DNA from: Portunus trituberculatus
Lineage: Eukaryota; Arthropoda; Malacostraca; Decapoda; Portunidae
Assembly: GCF_017591435.1 (NCBI RefSeq)
Contig: NC_059272.1
Coordinates: 6,397,035 to 6,461,034, forward strand
Length of the DNA: 64,000 nt
Direction: 5' to 3'
Both the position numbers and the translations under genes were made by a program. This document shows positions 38,544-52,900 of the stretch, piece after piece. The notes below the pieces were generated by a model. It did not search any database. It was not told where the DNA came from and saw only the letters and a list, made by a program, of their open reading frames with translations. Each line of letters begins with the position of its first letter. Position 1 is the stretch's first letter.

Positions 38544-38747
38544 GGCTATGGGTATGGCAGTCAAGGATATGGATCAGGGCAGCAGTATGGTGCCTCATCA
38601 ACCAGTCAGAACAGTTCTGCCAATAACAGCTGGGGCCAGGGCCAGGGTGGCTGGAGTGGATCTGGACAGCAGCAGTGGGGTGGCAGCTACAGTAAGCAAT
38701 CATGGGGTGGGTCTGGATACAGTTCCAGCAGTGGGCAGAGGAGGTAG
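38544..38747 (+). CDS. hnRNP-type protein, last coding exon
   Basis: It starts in phase 0 directly after the CTCCACAG acceptor and runs 67 codons to TAG at 38745-38747. The encoded tail is G/S/Q/Y/W-rich: GYGYGSQGYGSGQQYGASST, then SWGQGQGGWSGSGQQQWGGS and SGYSSSSGQRR at the C-terminus. It continues the prion-like region of 18168-18341 and matches its phase. Low-complexity tails of this kind drive phase separation and RNP assembly in nuclei. There is no folded domain. With the RGG exon, the order RGG box, then Q/N/Y-rich, then G/S/Q-rich is seen in several hnRNP and FUS-like proteins, so the family name stays tentative. Confidence 0.82.
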   Translation, partial: GYGYGSQGYGSGQQYGASSTSQNSSANNSWGQGQGGWSGSGQQQWGGSYSKQSWGGSGYSSSSGQRR

Positions 38748-39208
38748 ATTATGTTGCTACCTGTGAGCCATTTTCTACAATATGTGAAATGTATGTGTAT
38801 TCTTTTCACATACATTGATCACATAAAAACATGTACAAGAAGTCCTCTGTCTACACTGTCTCTTTTGTTAGTTATATTTTCTGTGAATTGTTTACAACTA
38901 TCTCAGATTTATCTGGGTACTTCAATTTAAGATTAATTGAATTGAAATGTTTACAAGAGCATTTGTAGAACTAAATAAGTTGTGTGCAGTAAGAGGGCTT
39001 CAAATTCTTTGTGGACAGAAGCAGGAGGGTCAACATCATCCACCTGCTTTAACTGTTGTACTAGTTATATACTTTTATACATTAATCATATACAGTAATT
39101 GCTATTTTGATTTTTATTATACATATTGACTTAAATTAACATGACAATTTTGTTTTTATTGAATATTGTGACACTAAGCTTTTAACCCATTCACTGTTGC
39201 ACAATAAA
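38748..39208 (+). other. probable 3' UTR with AATAAA signal
   Basis: AT-rich non-coding sequence after the host stop codon. AATAAA at about 39203-39208 is the first good polyadenylation signal. Further signals exist downstream (near 40895 and 41943), so the 3' end may be longer. The (CA)n-SINE block begins about 80 bp after this site. Confidence 0.45.
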
Positions 39209-39284
39209 AGTCATGATGAGATTGATTTTATTATTAAAAATTGACAAGTATTGTTCAGGACAGCATTGACTCCCATCTCAAATG

Positions 39285-39289
<5 letters not shown>

Positions 39290-39330
<41 letters not shown>
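39290..39330. repeat. (CA)n microsatellite before SINE 1
   Basis: About 40 bp of pure CA. It precedes the tRNA head of the SINE with no spacer. Confidence 0.95.
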
Positions 39331-39332
<2 letters not shown>

Positions 39333-39563
39333 GGTAGCTCAGTGGTTATCACAAGCCAGAGGACCAGGGTTCGATTCCCGGCCGGGTGGAGATATTTTCA
39401 TTAGCCCTGTTCACCTAGCAAATGGGATGATCGAGGAGTTGTGACCTTGTTGTCCCGGTTTGTGGTGTGTGCCTGGTCTCAGGCCTATCCGAAGATCGGA
39501 AATAATGAGCTCTGAGCTCGTTCCGTAGGGTAATGTCACTGTCTCTCAGAGACTGCAGCAGAT

Positions 39564-39654
<91 letters not shown>
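39331..39654 (+). mobile_element. tRNA-derived SINE 1 with (CA)n tail
   Basis: The head has an A-box (TAGCTCAGTGGTTA) and a B-box (GGTTCGATTCC) with a residual acceptor stem (CCGG...CCGG). The body runs to GCAGCAGATCAAA (about 39566), followed by CA repeats 39567-39654. The tRNA-like part lacks a normal anticodon arm. The 3' end also occurs alone, reversed, at 1977-2037. Confidence 0.8.
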
Positions 39655-39655
<1 letters not shown>

Positions 39656-39927
39656 ACATAGTGTAGTGATTAGCATGCTCGGCTCACAACTGAGAGGGTC
39701 CGGGTTCGAGTCCCAGGAAGCGGTGAGGCAAGTGGGCAAGCCTCTTAATGTGTAGCCTCTGTTCACCTAGCAGTAAATAGGTATGGGATGTAACTCGAGG
39801 GGTTATGGCCTCGCTTTCCCAATGTGTGGAGTGTGGTGTGGTCTCATCCTACCTGAAGATCAGTTTATGAGCTTTGAGCTCACTCCGTAATGGGGAAGGC
39901 TGGCTGGGTAGGCGATCATAGTGAATT

Positions 39928-40021
<94 letters not shown>
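39655..40021 (+). mobile_element. tRNA-derived SINE 2 with (CA)n tail
   Basis: It begins directly after the CA tail of SINE 1. Its head contains an A-box-like TAGTGTAGTGATTAGCATGC and a B-box GGTTCGAGTCC. The body shares GTTCACCTAGCA and GAGCTTTGAGCTC-type segments with SINE 1, so the two are related subfamilies. It ends at GTGAATTACACG and CA repeats 39932-40021. Confidence 0.8.
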
Positions 40022-42768
<2,747 letters not shown>

Positions 42769-42770
42769 TA

Positions 42771-43341
42771 CAGTCATACCTCGCCCAACACGACAGTTAC
42801 GTTCCTGAGCTCGTAGTGTACGGCGAGATTCGTGTTCAGCAAATAATAGGCCCTATGGGAAAATGGGGGTTACATTCCCAGATCCTCCCAAGAAAAAACT
42901 TTTTTTTACCAAAAAGGCTGAAAAAAAAAAACAATAAATGAAGTACCAAGCACACATTTTACTTAATTATAGTACTAGTACCTTTAGTTTATTTGCTGGT
43001 TGGAGAGGGCTTGAAATATGAAGTGATGGGCCTCTGACTGGCAGATGCTTCCATATGGCATAAAATCTCCTTGTAGGGCAAAAGAAGCTCCTCAACACCC
43101 CTCTTGAACTTACCGTAATGCTCCTCTCCAGGATGGGATCTGTTTCAGTGAAGAAGGATGTAGCATCTTCCATGACTTTCAGCAAATTATGAAGAGTCCA
43201 AGACGCTTGGGAGGGGAGGTCAAGTGCATCCACCAGGACCAGCGGGAGATTCAAATGGAGACCAAATCGTGCAATCGCGAAATATGGGATATTTTACCGA
43301 TTCATGTATACGTGAGTTTCGTGTTCGGCGAGGTATGACTG
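42771..43341. mobile_element. MITE (571 bp), TA-flanked, family M2
   Basis: Left end CAGTCATACCTCGCCCAACA; right end TTCGGCGAGGTATGACTG. The two are inverted repeats of about 18-20 bp with TA on both sides. The interior has repeated ATTCGTGTT and GAGATTCG-like motifs and no transposase. It is a non-autonomous Tc1/mariner/pogo-like element. Confidence 0.82.
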
Positions 43342-43803
43342 TACTGGTCTCCTGTGGTTTGGAAGAGTTTCTAACTGTAGTCTGCTTATGCTAAGATGGC
43401 TCCTGGACCTAGGTCTGGGTAATGTACTGGAGTAATGCATGGTTGTCAGATCTTGAAAACCGTAAGCTACACTTGTAATACATGTGTTACTGAACAGAAA
43501 ACAAGCATTGTTTATATAAAATCAATGATATCATCAATAAGCTACAATATATTTTGAATAATAACCCAATGGAATTACATTATACTAGAAGAAAGTAGAA
43601 ACATGACACATTTTTTTTCCAATGTTACGAGATGGAATGAAGAAATTATTCATTACCACGTTGGACCTTTGGTTGGCAAATAGTATTAAACTGAAATGTT
43701 TCAGTGTAACTTGTGCAAAATCTAAGTAAAAAAGGTGGAAATGAAAGAGAAAAAATCAAATCATGTGACCATATGGCAGCAGATCCTGCTTATGTATACT
43801 GTA

Positions 43804-45167
43804 CACTGCTGGTCAGAGCAGAAGGTGCAGTACCTGTGACATCCTGTGAAGGAGATTAAGGACACAAGATATGTCTGAATGAGGGTACTCACCTAAGCTA
43901 GTAATTGATATGGTGCCCTCATGCCTTCTTGACCTTTTCGAGTCTCCTGGAAAGTGAATCACCCAGGTGGTGGAGATATTGAATATCAATATTGTCCCAT
44001 ATGTCCTGAATAGTGGCTTGGAGGCATGGGAGGTAGGAGGTGTGTCTCTCCTTTTAGCTTAAGTTTTATGTATGCTCAGAGATTTTCTATAGGGTTAAGG
44101 TTTGGCAAATTTGCAGGCTAAGGTTTTAAAAGGCTGACATTGCAGAAATCAAACCAGTCAAGAATTAACTTTGGTGTATGGCACGGCGCACCATCTTGCA
44201 TGAAGGTATCAGCATTGCACTTTTCCATACACTCTAACTCATGTAGAATTAGCTCAAAGTAGTTATTTTGGTTCATACAAACATTCTTAGGCAAAAACAC
44301 TAATTTTTCAAGACCATAGTAAGAAAAACAACCCCACACCATCAAAGAATCTGGGTGTTTTATTGTGTGTTGTGTAGCGTGAATCATAATGGTTACTACC
44401 GGGTCTGCGGTACACATGGTTTCTCTGGTTGTCTGTAACCTGAAAGCTTGCCTCATCTGACCAAAGTATCCTACGCCACTTATCTAAGTCCCCTACTGTT
44501 AAGGTGAATATGTGAGGTAAGGTTTTGAAACAGCGGCAACTGTGGTATCCCAAGTCGCATTTCACATATCTCCATACAGTCCTTTCACTCACTCCAGCCA
44601 GCAAAGTAGTGTTCCTGGGCCTTAAGTTCCGTGCTGTGTATGCAAGGGTTGGCCTCAAGATGTCTTCAAATAATGTGCAGAGTTCTCTGGCTCACACTGC
44701 ATTTACACCCTTCTGGCTTGTAAAATGGTGGTGAAGCATCTCTTCCTCTCTCACAATAAATATTGGTTCAATGTTGAACAGTTCTGAGAGCTATGCCAGT
44801 GTTCCTGGTAATTTCTTGATTTGACTTATTCTCCCTCACTATGGCATGAATAATAGAGATTTGGGGCTTACTAATTAGTTTCCTAGGTCCCATAATAGGG
44901 AGTAACAGGGCAGAATGGTAAGCTCACACATCCACGAAAAAGGGCCGTGAGAAGGGGTGAAAAAAATTCAAATTAAAACACACGAGCCACAGACGAACGT
45001 TGACTAGGGAAACATATGATCTACTTTGACTACTAAAGCTGCAGAGTTGTCAGGTAGTGACATACAGTGAATCCCGCCATATGTTTATGAGTTAAGAAGG
45101 GATGAATGAAATTTGGTCAGAGTGGAATTCGTGGTCTCTTTCATGCCTTCCGCTCTGACCAGCAGTG
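43804..45167 (-). mobile_element. Tc1-like DNA transposon, minus strand
   Basis: Termini CACTGCTGGTCAGAGC and GCTCTGACCAGCAGTG are exact inverted repeats flanked by TA on both sides. The 1364-bp length is normal for Tc1. One decayed transposase gene lies on the minus strand. Its termini differ from those of the 35.8 kb Tc1, so this is a separate family. Confidence 0.9.
44055..44660 (-). pseudogene. Tc1 transposase, decayed
   Basis: Minus-strand frames give LAYTARNLRPRNTTLLAGVS and RTVWRYVKCDLGYHSCRC (DNA-binding part), then RILWSDEASFQVTDNQRNHV with the first Asp. After a frameshift at about 44310-44450 come LMVWGCFSYYGLEKLVFLPK and TFMQDGAPCHTPKLILDW with the second Asp. Further left, about 44060-44115, the catalytic-Glu region reads PANLPNLNPIENL, with the flanking Trp codons turned into TAG and TGA. 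Both are single-base changes from TGG. The N-terminus before residue 1 of the ORF is not identified. It is dead. Confidence 0.8.
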
Positions 45168-45225
45168 TATGACAGGATGACACGTAGGCCTAAACCTCCC
45201 TCGCCCACTTCAGCCCCATCTCTCG

Positions 45226-45227
<2 letters not shown>

Positions 45228-45308
<81 letters not shown>
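45228..45308. repeat. (TA)n microsatellite
   Basis: About 80 bp of pure TA repeat, just outside the Tc1 element. Confidence 0.95.
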
Positions 45309-45311
<3 letters not shown>

Positions 45312-45597
45312 ATACAGGGGTTTTTAAATGAATATTTTATGATGATTTTAAATCTTGACTTTCATTTCTCCAAATGGTAGTGATAGCTGAATTAAGGCAC
45401 AGGTTATAATTTTGAATTGTTTTCACATCAAAACTAATTCACTGTATATTCAAATCAATTTAATTAGAAAAAAAATAAATAAACTCACTGATTGAATAAT
45501 AACAAGTGAACTTTCCCTCCCTACAATCACGCTCATTTTTGCTTACAGTCCACAGCTCAACGGAAGAGGGATATCTTACTCACCACAAAATAAAATA

Positions 45598-46120
45598 CAG
45601 TAAGTCCTCTTTATATGGTACTTCATTATCCAGTAAATTAAGTTACGGTGTTTGGTAATTACTACCCTCGATTCTATTTACGGTAAGAAAAATTCATAGA
45701 TACAGTATCCGCTCGTGTTTTGTTTACACTGTACTGTAGCACCACCACGCCGTGCGGCCACCACAACAATCAGCTGGCAGTATCTTTCCGCGTTTCCCAC
45801 TGAAGGCATGTTTTTTTGTGGATATTATGAGTAAGGGCTGAAATCCCTACTGTCCCTTAGCCTTTGGAGGGACATCATTTGATAGAATACGTAGCGAGTG
45901 AAAGGTATATAAAAAACATTTTCTGTATTTCTTTTGCACAATACTTTACATTTTTTTTATATGACTATTTTCATGTAGTTTCATGTCTGTAGGGATGACT
46001 TTCGACATGCTGGAACACATCCCCTATTATTACATGGTATAATGGGTTTGGTATACTGTAATTTTGATTTGCGGTAAGGTTTTCAGGAACACATATGTAC
46101 CATATAAAGAGGACTTACTG
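45598..46120. mobile_element. MITE (523 bp), long near-perfect inverted ends, family M3
   Basis: Left end CAGTAAGTCCTCTTTATATG; right end CATATAAAGAGGACTTACTG. These are exact inverse copies with TA on both sides. The interior has no coding potential. The perfect ends suggest it is younger than its neighbours. Confidence 0.85.
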
Positions 46121-46589
46121 TACACACAAAAAAAAGTTACATACTGTAGTATACTTCACTACACAGCCTCACTACAATTGACTTCTTAACCCTTACATTC
46201 TGGCGATTGTATATGAACGATTGCATCAGTGCGCCCGTAGCGACGGCGATCGTTCCCGAAATCAAGAATTTTCGCGCCTCATGTTTGAGCTCCACGCGCA
46301 GTTTCTCGAGTCAGATGGCGAGTGGAAGTATCTGGCTTCTTTTTCCACCCATAGTGTTGCCACTATCTCTGTATATTTAGGGGTAACTAAGCTATTCTTC
46401 CATTCTGAGGGCGACACTTGCCAACCCCAGCGACCTGCTGTGTCGAAAGCACCCTGATAACTTGATATGAAAAGGGGTGAAACAATACTCTAGAGCTCTC
46501 TCTCTCTCTCTCTCTCTCTCGCTGTAGGTTTACCATTTTTACCCGTCATGGGATATTGGAAAATAGTTTAATCACCGAAACATAAGGGT
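46121..46589. other. unassigned stretch with short (TC)n
   Basis: It contains a GC-richer portion (46200-46450), an ORF without a recognised domain, and a TC run of about 28 bp near 46492. No gene call is made. Confidence 0.35.
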
Positions 46590-48112
46590 TAATAGAGTCT
46601 GCTGACTTGAAAATAGTAGACAGTAAATGGAGGCAAGATTGTGGTGACCATTGCTATAGTTTTCTTGGCTCTCTCGTGTCTGTGAATACGAGGGTGATCA
46701 GAAAGTAATGACAGTCGGACAAGTAGCTGAGAGACTATATATGCTGGGAGGGAGGGGAGCAAGGGGCAGCAAGTATTGCCTGTTGTGACGTGTTTGAGCT
46801 TGTTGCTGTTTGTCTGGGTTACATTTTCTCGCTGTGCTGTGCGATTGAGTCATTGTTGGTTTATGCCTCTAACTGGATACCTGGATTTTTCGAAAGAAGG
46901 TTGCACTTTCACAAGGTGGAAACTCGGGGAAAAAGTAACGAATATCAGAGGGGAATTATTGGAAGTTTTTCCCGAGTCTACTCCATCACTGGAAACTGTT
47001 TCCCGCTAGATTCGAGCTTTCACAGCCGGAAAAATTCAGCTAGAAGATGATCATCGTCCTGGCCGCCCTCCACATCCGTGACCGAAGCAACAACGGTCCG
47101 TGCACGTTCCATCATTGACGAAGATCCAACTGTTATTCTTAGATTCTTATCCTTGGAGCTTGGTGTCAGTTATGGGAGTGCACATGACATCGTGCATGAA
47201 CACTTAGGGCTGAGGAAGAAATGTGTTCAATGGATATCTCATTTGCTTACGGAAGAGCAGAAAAGCGAACGGGTGCGGATTTGTCGTCTATGGCTGGCTG
47301 AATTCGAGCAAAATGGTCCGAAACGGTTCTCAGATGTTGCTACTGGAGATGAGTGTTGGATTTCCTTCTTCCCCACCAGAGGTAAGCAGTTTAACTTGGT
47401 GTGGCTGAGTGATGAAGAGCCTCGACCTCAGATTTTGAAGGAAAGATTTTGCAGCAGAAGCACCTTTTCACCATTTTCAATTCTCAAGGACCAATGTGTG
47501 TGGATGTAATGCCTCAACACTCAACTATCACAGCCCAGTACTACACTGACCACGTCATTCCTCAAGTCCTGGAACATCAGGCCAAGTCTACACCAACCCG
47601 TTGCCGATCGCACCTTTTGCTGCACCACAACAATGCTGCCCCCCACAAAGCTCGCCTCACTGTGCAGTTCCTGGAGCAGCAGGGGATCACACTTCTCCCT
47701 CACCCAACCTACTTGCCGGACCTTGCCTCCTGTGATTTTTGGTTGTTTATAAAAATCAAGGGTGCAATCACCGGGAAGCTGTTTCATCACATACAAGATC
47801 TTGCACGAGCAGTCAATTCCCGACGTAGGAAAGTGCTGAAAAGCTGCCAGATTTGCCAGATAACTTAATTTAGCACATTCAACTCGGTATGCTGGAAAAA
47901 ATTTTTACGTCATATATGTGCTATCAAATTAAGTAATAAATTATTAGGAACATCTCTAATCAGCTTCACCAAGCACAGAGAACGTAATATGGCAAAACGA
48001 GCCAAAAATGCTTGGTTCATGGTCTCAGTTTTGGGACACCATCACCTTGAGTGAATTACATTATTTTCAGTAAGCAAGCACATTTCATTGGTTCAAGTTA
48101 ATTAATTAGCAA

Positions 48113-48491
48113 TCAAATCCAGAAAATGTGACGAATATCAAATAAACACGATGTTTTGATGCAAAATCCTTGTATGACTTCAGTGAAAGATTGTCCGTTC
48201 CGTATGTAAACAACATCAAGCAGGTTTCTACCTGCTCCCCACCGGTTATAGGCAAACAGTTCAGGATCTGGATGCGATGCTGACGGTCCTTTGCACCAAT
48301 CTATGAAGTGCTTTGAGCAGATAGCATGGTCCTTGGTAGCTCTCCACGTCGGGCCTCGTTTACATCGTGTCTCCCATAATCTTCGAGCCGCGTCTTTCTT
48401 CCTGGGAAACACAGTCCATCCTTTCACGCCTTAGTTTTTCTTTTTTTGATATAGAATTGCAGTCAGCTACAGCACATGTATAAACTGCCAT
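48113..48491 (-). pseudogene. THAP-type zinc-finger protein fragment
   Basis: The minus strand starts MAVYTCAVADCNSISKKEKL (ATG at 48491-48489), with the first two Cys of a C2CH THAP finger. After a frame shift near 48425-48435 it continues in ORF 48113-48427 with GWTVFPRKKDAARRLWETRC, then ATKDHAICSKHFIDWCKGPS. That is the FP motif, W and the CxxxH-F pair of THAP domains. The C-terminal 40 residues are not recognised. THAP fingers bind DNA and occur in P-like and Kolobok transposases and in host regulators. The position inside an inverted-repeat insert suggests a transposase N-terminus. No catalytic domain is found. Confidence 0.7.
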
Positions 48492-48520
48492 TCTGTTCCA
48501 GCTCTAAGAACACTCCACAC

Positions 48521-48963
48521 TAGGGTGACCAAATTTCTGAGACAAATTCGGGACATTTTCAGTTCAGGAGGTAAAACATGTAGTGTTTTTGCACTGGAAA
48601 AACTAAAACGGGGACACTATTCGTACCATTTCTAAACCAGCAATCAAAAGTTTCTCTCGCCTTATTTACCCAAGTTGCAAAGAAAAAAAAATCTCTACCT
48701 GATGAAATATCTGAGATCATGAACACCCATTAGCTGTTAAAATGTGTCCGCTATACACTTCACCGTCTTCAAGGAAACTATATAAAAAAATAAGGTTTTT
48801 TCCTTATTCTTGACATTCTAAAAGAGTAATGATAAAAGGACATAATTATCATAATCAAAAGGAGTAGTTTTTTAACGCATCAAGTGATCTTTCAGTTACA
48901 GAAAACTGGGGACAGCAGTAGCCGGGGACAGGTCACTGAAATCGGGGACGTCTGGTCACCCTA
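48521..48963. mobile_element. hAT-like MITE (443 bp) with 8-bp target duplication
   Basis: The ends TAGGGTGACCA and TGGTCACCCTA are exact inverted repeats. CTCCACAC stands on both sides (48513-48520 and 48964-48971), an 8-bp duplication typical of hAT elements. The interior has a short inverted GGGGAC-type motif but no gene. It is the innermost level of the nest. Confidence 0.9.
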
Positions 48964-49798
48964 CTCCACACGAGCTTCCAAACAACCGCGGGCCGCGGGG
49001 TTGTTTTGGTGTTTTGAGAGGACTCGGTGTTCCCGAGTTCAGTTAGTCTTTTCGGTTTGATATACCTTTAGCCGCAAAATGTTGCAAGATTATTACAGAA
49101 TGTATTCCTTTGTAATATTTAGAGGAGAAACAGTGCTCTCTGTTGAACTATATGAAAAAATGTTTCAAACCAAATATGTAGTTGAGACTAGTAAAAAATG
49201 CGAGAGCATTGAAACCGCGACTGTGAGTATTAAGCTTATAATAACAGTTTTGTAGAGTGTGTATTACCAGATCATATGGATAATGTTAGGATAAACACTT
49301 GGAATTAATATTTTGCAGTACAAAGACTCAATATCTCAAGATTTATTATGATATGAATTTTAGAATGTGTGTCTCTTGCGAGCTGGCTGGCTGTATATCG
49401 AGTCGCGTATTAAAACAGCCAGCGATCAATGGCAACCCAAGAATATCCGATGTCGGGAATTCAGAGCTACGAGGTGTATCGGCTTCTGAGTTCTGTGATT
49501 GCTTCATGAAGTGGCGAAGGAGGATGGAACGCTGCATACAGGCAGGAGGGGAGTACTTTGAAGGAATGTAGGCTACTATTTGGATTTACCTCTGTACTGT
49601 GAAAATATATGGTCTCACTGTCATTACTTTTTGATCACCTCTCGTAATATCCAGCTTCACTTCGAGAGTAAGAGACTTCCTGGTGTTCTTAGGAATGCTA
49701 GGCCACATTGCAGGGCGTTTCGGTGGTAAGTTGAGCGAGGGAAGACGAGCTGTTGCTGATGCTGTTAATGTTTTAAACAGGGGAGTGAGTGGTGCACG

Positions 49799-49872
49799 TC
49801 TTGATCTTGATCTTGATTCTACAGGTGTCCCAGGATTTCTCCTGAGGCAGGCCTTAGTATCGGCAGCTCCTG
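49799..49872. repeat. left copy of long target duplication around the LINE
   Basis: The sequence TTGATTCTACAGGTGTCCCA up to GGCAGCTCCTG is repeated at about 54728-54806 on the other side of the LINE. There are few differences over about 70-75 bp; the right copy has one extra CTTG-containing unit. Confidence 0.75.
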
Positions 49873-49932
49873 TAGGGGATAAAAAGAAAAAAAGGCGGCA
49901 AGAACCTAAACCAGACACCATCCTTAATACTA

Positions 49933-52900
49933 CTAATCCCTGCATCTGGCACTCCACATTCTCTCCAGGAACTCCTTGACAGCTTCTATCATCCTTTCAC
50001 TCGTGTCTTCACACAGTCCTAGCAGAAACACCATCCATTCCCTTCCAGTCTTCACCCTGGCATCCCCCAGTTCCCTCAGCACCACTTGCATCATCTTATT
50101 TCTGTCTCTGGCATACTTCACACACTCCAGCATCACATGCTCCACCGTCTCGTCCTCTCCCATGTCACACATCTGGCACACTTTGCTGCGGGACTCTGAC
50201 CATCTGTAACTCCTTGCATTCACATTCATGCACTGTGCCCTAGCTCGGAAGAGGAGGTCACCCCCCAGGCTGCCATCATACCACTTTTCATACATTGGGG
50301 CCTCTTTCTCCCTATACCACTCCAGAGTACTCTTTTGTTCCATCCTAGTCCTCCATTCGCTCAGTCCAATACACTTCACCCTTCTGTCTATCTCTCTCTT
50401 CCACTTCCTTACATCCCAGTCTGGGCCCTCTCCATTTCCAACAATCATGCTCCAGTCACTCTCAACATGCTTCCCTCAACTCGCTGGAACGCCCAACTAG
50501 TTTCCAGACCACTCTTCACTACCATCCTGACACACTTCTTCCCCCACCTGCTATTCCTAACATTCCATAGAAACACCTTCCTAACTATTCTTGCATCATT
50601 CATTCGTTCTAGCCTAGCCTTGAATCTCAGTGTTGCCTTCACATGCCTCTCTCTGAAGGTACTCCATCCCATGTCTCCCCTTAATGCCTCTATTGCTGCA
50701 TACCCTGGTGCATTTAGAGCCATTCTTGCTACTCTGTTCTGTCCTATTTCTAGCTTCTCTAATTCACTTTCATTCCACGTCATCACATCCATACCATACA
50801 TGATGCTTGGAACAGCCACGCTCTTCCAAACTTCTCGCAGCACATCATACTTGCTGGCTCTCATCCTTGCTGCACTTCCTAGCCGACCCACCCACTGGTT
50901 CACCAAACTCATCTTTTCATTCTTTGCTTTCACACAGCCATATGGACTCATCCACATCCCCAGATACTTGTATTCCTCAGCCTGTTGCACCTCATTTTCT
51001 CCCAGTCTCCACACCAAGTTTCTTTCATCATCTGACCTATTCACAACCATCACCTTGCTCTTCTCACTGCTGAATCTCACCCCAAAGTCTCTTCCATAGC
51101 CATCTACAACATCCAGGAGACTTTGGAGCTCCTCTGCTGATTCACTCATGACTACCACATCATCTGCATACAAGAGCACACATACCCTATCATTCCCCAC
51201 CTTTACTCCTGCATTCATCCTTCTCATTCTGGCAGCCAGTTCTTCTGTATATAAACTGAAGAGGGTTGGTGACAAAATACAACCCTGCCTGACTCCTCTC
51301 TCACTCTTTACCCAGTCTGTTTCTATGTCTCCTAGTCTATATCTAGCTCTTGTGTCCACATACATACTTTGCACTATACTAACTATCTTTGAACTCAGTC
51401 CAATCTTTTCTAAGACTACTTAACATTCTTCTATTCACCCTGTCATACGCTTTCTTTATATCCAGAAAACCCAAGTATAATTTACTACCCTCGTTCCTTT
51501 TCCTCTCAATCAGCTCATTCACCAAACATGTTGTCTTCAGCTCTCCTATCCACACGGAAACCATTCTGTTCTTCACCCAGCACTCCAGTTTGTTCATTCC
51601 ATTTACACAATCTCTCATTCAGCACACCACTGAACACTTTACCCACTGTATTCACTAATGCAATGGGCCTGTAGTTTTTCAACTCATCTTTACTCTTGTA
51701 TCCTCCCTTGTGTAACAGAGTCACCCTACATTCATTCCACACTCTTGGCACTCTCTCTTCCTCCCACACCTGGTTAAAGAGCTCAGTCATCCTATCAATC
51801 AGAACTTCTCCTCCAATTTTGTACATCTCATATGGTATCTCGGTATCTCATCCAGCCCTGCTGCCTTACCATTCTTTTGCCTTTTCACACATTTCTCCAC
51901 TTCCTCTCTGCTTATTCTATCATTCAATTCATCCGCGTCCTTTCTCTCCAGTGTCACACACCCTTCTTTAACATCAAATACCTCACCAACACCTCCAATC
52001 TCTTCCCAGAACTCTTTGATCACCTTTCTCATCTCTTCCTTATCTGTCATCACTGTCCCATTCACCTTGAGGCTCTCCACATTTTCACGGTCAGACATCC
52101 CCTCATCCCTCAGGAATCTATACCATTCTTTGCCACCTTCCACGCCTTTCTCTCTGAGGGACTGAATCACGCTTCTCTCACACCTACCCTTGGCATTCAT
52201 CATCTTTCGCTTTGTCACTCGCTGCTGCCTCACATATGCTGTCCATGCATTCTGGTACTCACTTTCTGCCTCTTCACTCTCATGCCTCCTCTTTCTCAGC
52301 TGTCTACACACCTTATTTAATCTCTTTCTCTCTTTCCTTGCATCCCTAACCTCATCCTTCCACCACGGCTTACATGTATGCTTTCTGGCACTCGTCCTCA
52401 CATACCCTATCTGGCTGGCAGCTGCGTTCTTTACATTCTCAACAAATCTATCATTCAATTCATCCACATCATTCAAGCTTTCATCTTCCCAGCATCTCTC
52501 ACTCAGGTCTACCTGGAAATTCTCCCATCCTGCATCTCTTAGCCTCCACCTTCTCCTCTTAGCTTTTGTATTCCTATTCTGTCTCCCATTTAACTTACAC
52601 TCCAACACCAGCATATTATGGTCCGAGACAATGTCAATCGTTCCATCCTCGTCAATCCACATGTGGTCCACCATCTCACGCATTCTCCTATTCACTAACA
52701 TATAATCAATCGCAGACTCCTGGTTCCTCGCACACCAAGTCACTCGTCCTTCAACCAGGGTCTCATTCAGGTTCTCCAACTCCATCTCATTTACAAAGCC
52801 GTCAAGCATTTCTCCATTCCTGTTCATTTGCTCGCCTAGTATACCTACATGTGCATTCATATCTCCCATAACAATCACTCTCTCCAGCACATTCTCCCAC

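Larger units (their letters stand above)
47819..49457 (-). mobile_element. unclassified DNA transposon with THAP-domain remnant
   Basis: It is inserted in the mariner transposase gene. AATT is present on both sides (47815-47818 and 49458-49461), and the mariner reading frame is continuous if the insert and one AATT are taken away. The ends form a short imperfect inverted repeat (CCCGACGTAGGA; right end inverted CCCGACATCGGA). It carries a minus-strand THAP domain and a hAT-like MITE. A 4-bp AATT duplication with THAP does not match a superfamily I can name with certainty. Confidence 0.7.
46990..49571 (+). pseudogene. mariner transposase (DD34D type), interrupted
   Basis: Pieces in order: a helix-turn-helix part with KIQLEDDHRPGRPP (about 47030-47070). 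ORF 47078-47509 has TVRARSIIDEDPTVILRFLS, then DVATGDECWISFF with the first catalytic Asp. ORF 47449-47868 has HLLLHHNNAAPHKARLTVQF, where the second catalytic Asp expected in HHDN is N, followed by LPDLASCDFWLF with the third Asp. An insertion at 47819-49457 splits the gene. The C-terminus resumes at 49458 with SASEFCDCFMKWRRRMERCI and ends GGEYFEGM at 49571. It has at least two frameshifts. It has no activity in its present state. Confidence 0.85.
46689..49644 (+). mobile_element. mariner transposon nested in Tigger copy 3
   Basis: Left end CGAGGGTGATCAGAAAGTAA; right end TTACTTTTTGATCACCTCTCG, so the ends are inverted repeats of more than 25 bp. TA lies on both sides, and the Tigger sequence is continuous (GTGAA-TA-ATATCC) when the element and one TA are removed. 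Taking away the 1639-bp inner insertion and its duplicated AATT leaves 1313 bp, the usual mariner length. Confidence 0.92.

Noticed and set aside
39331..39390. Possible tRNA genes at 39.33, 39.66 and 60.5 kb
   Set aside because: A- and B-boxes are present, but the anticodon arm and acceptor pairing are poor, and each is followed by a SINE body with a CA or A tail.
46221..46457. 78-residue ORF in a GC-richer patch
   Set aside because: No recognisable domain, no neighbouring exon and no splice context. Probably decayed repeat sequence.
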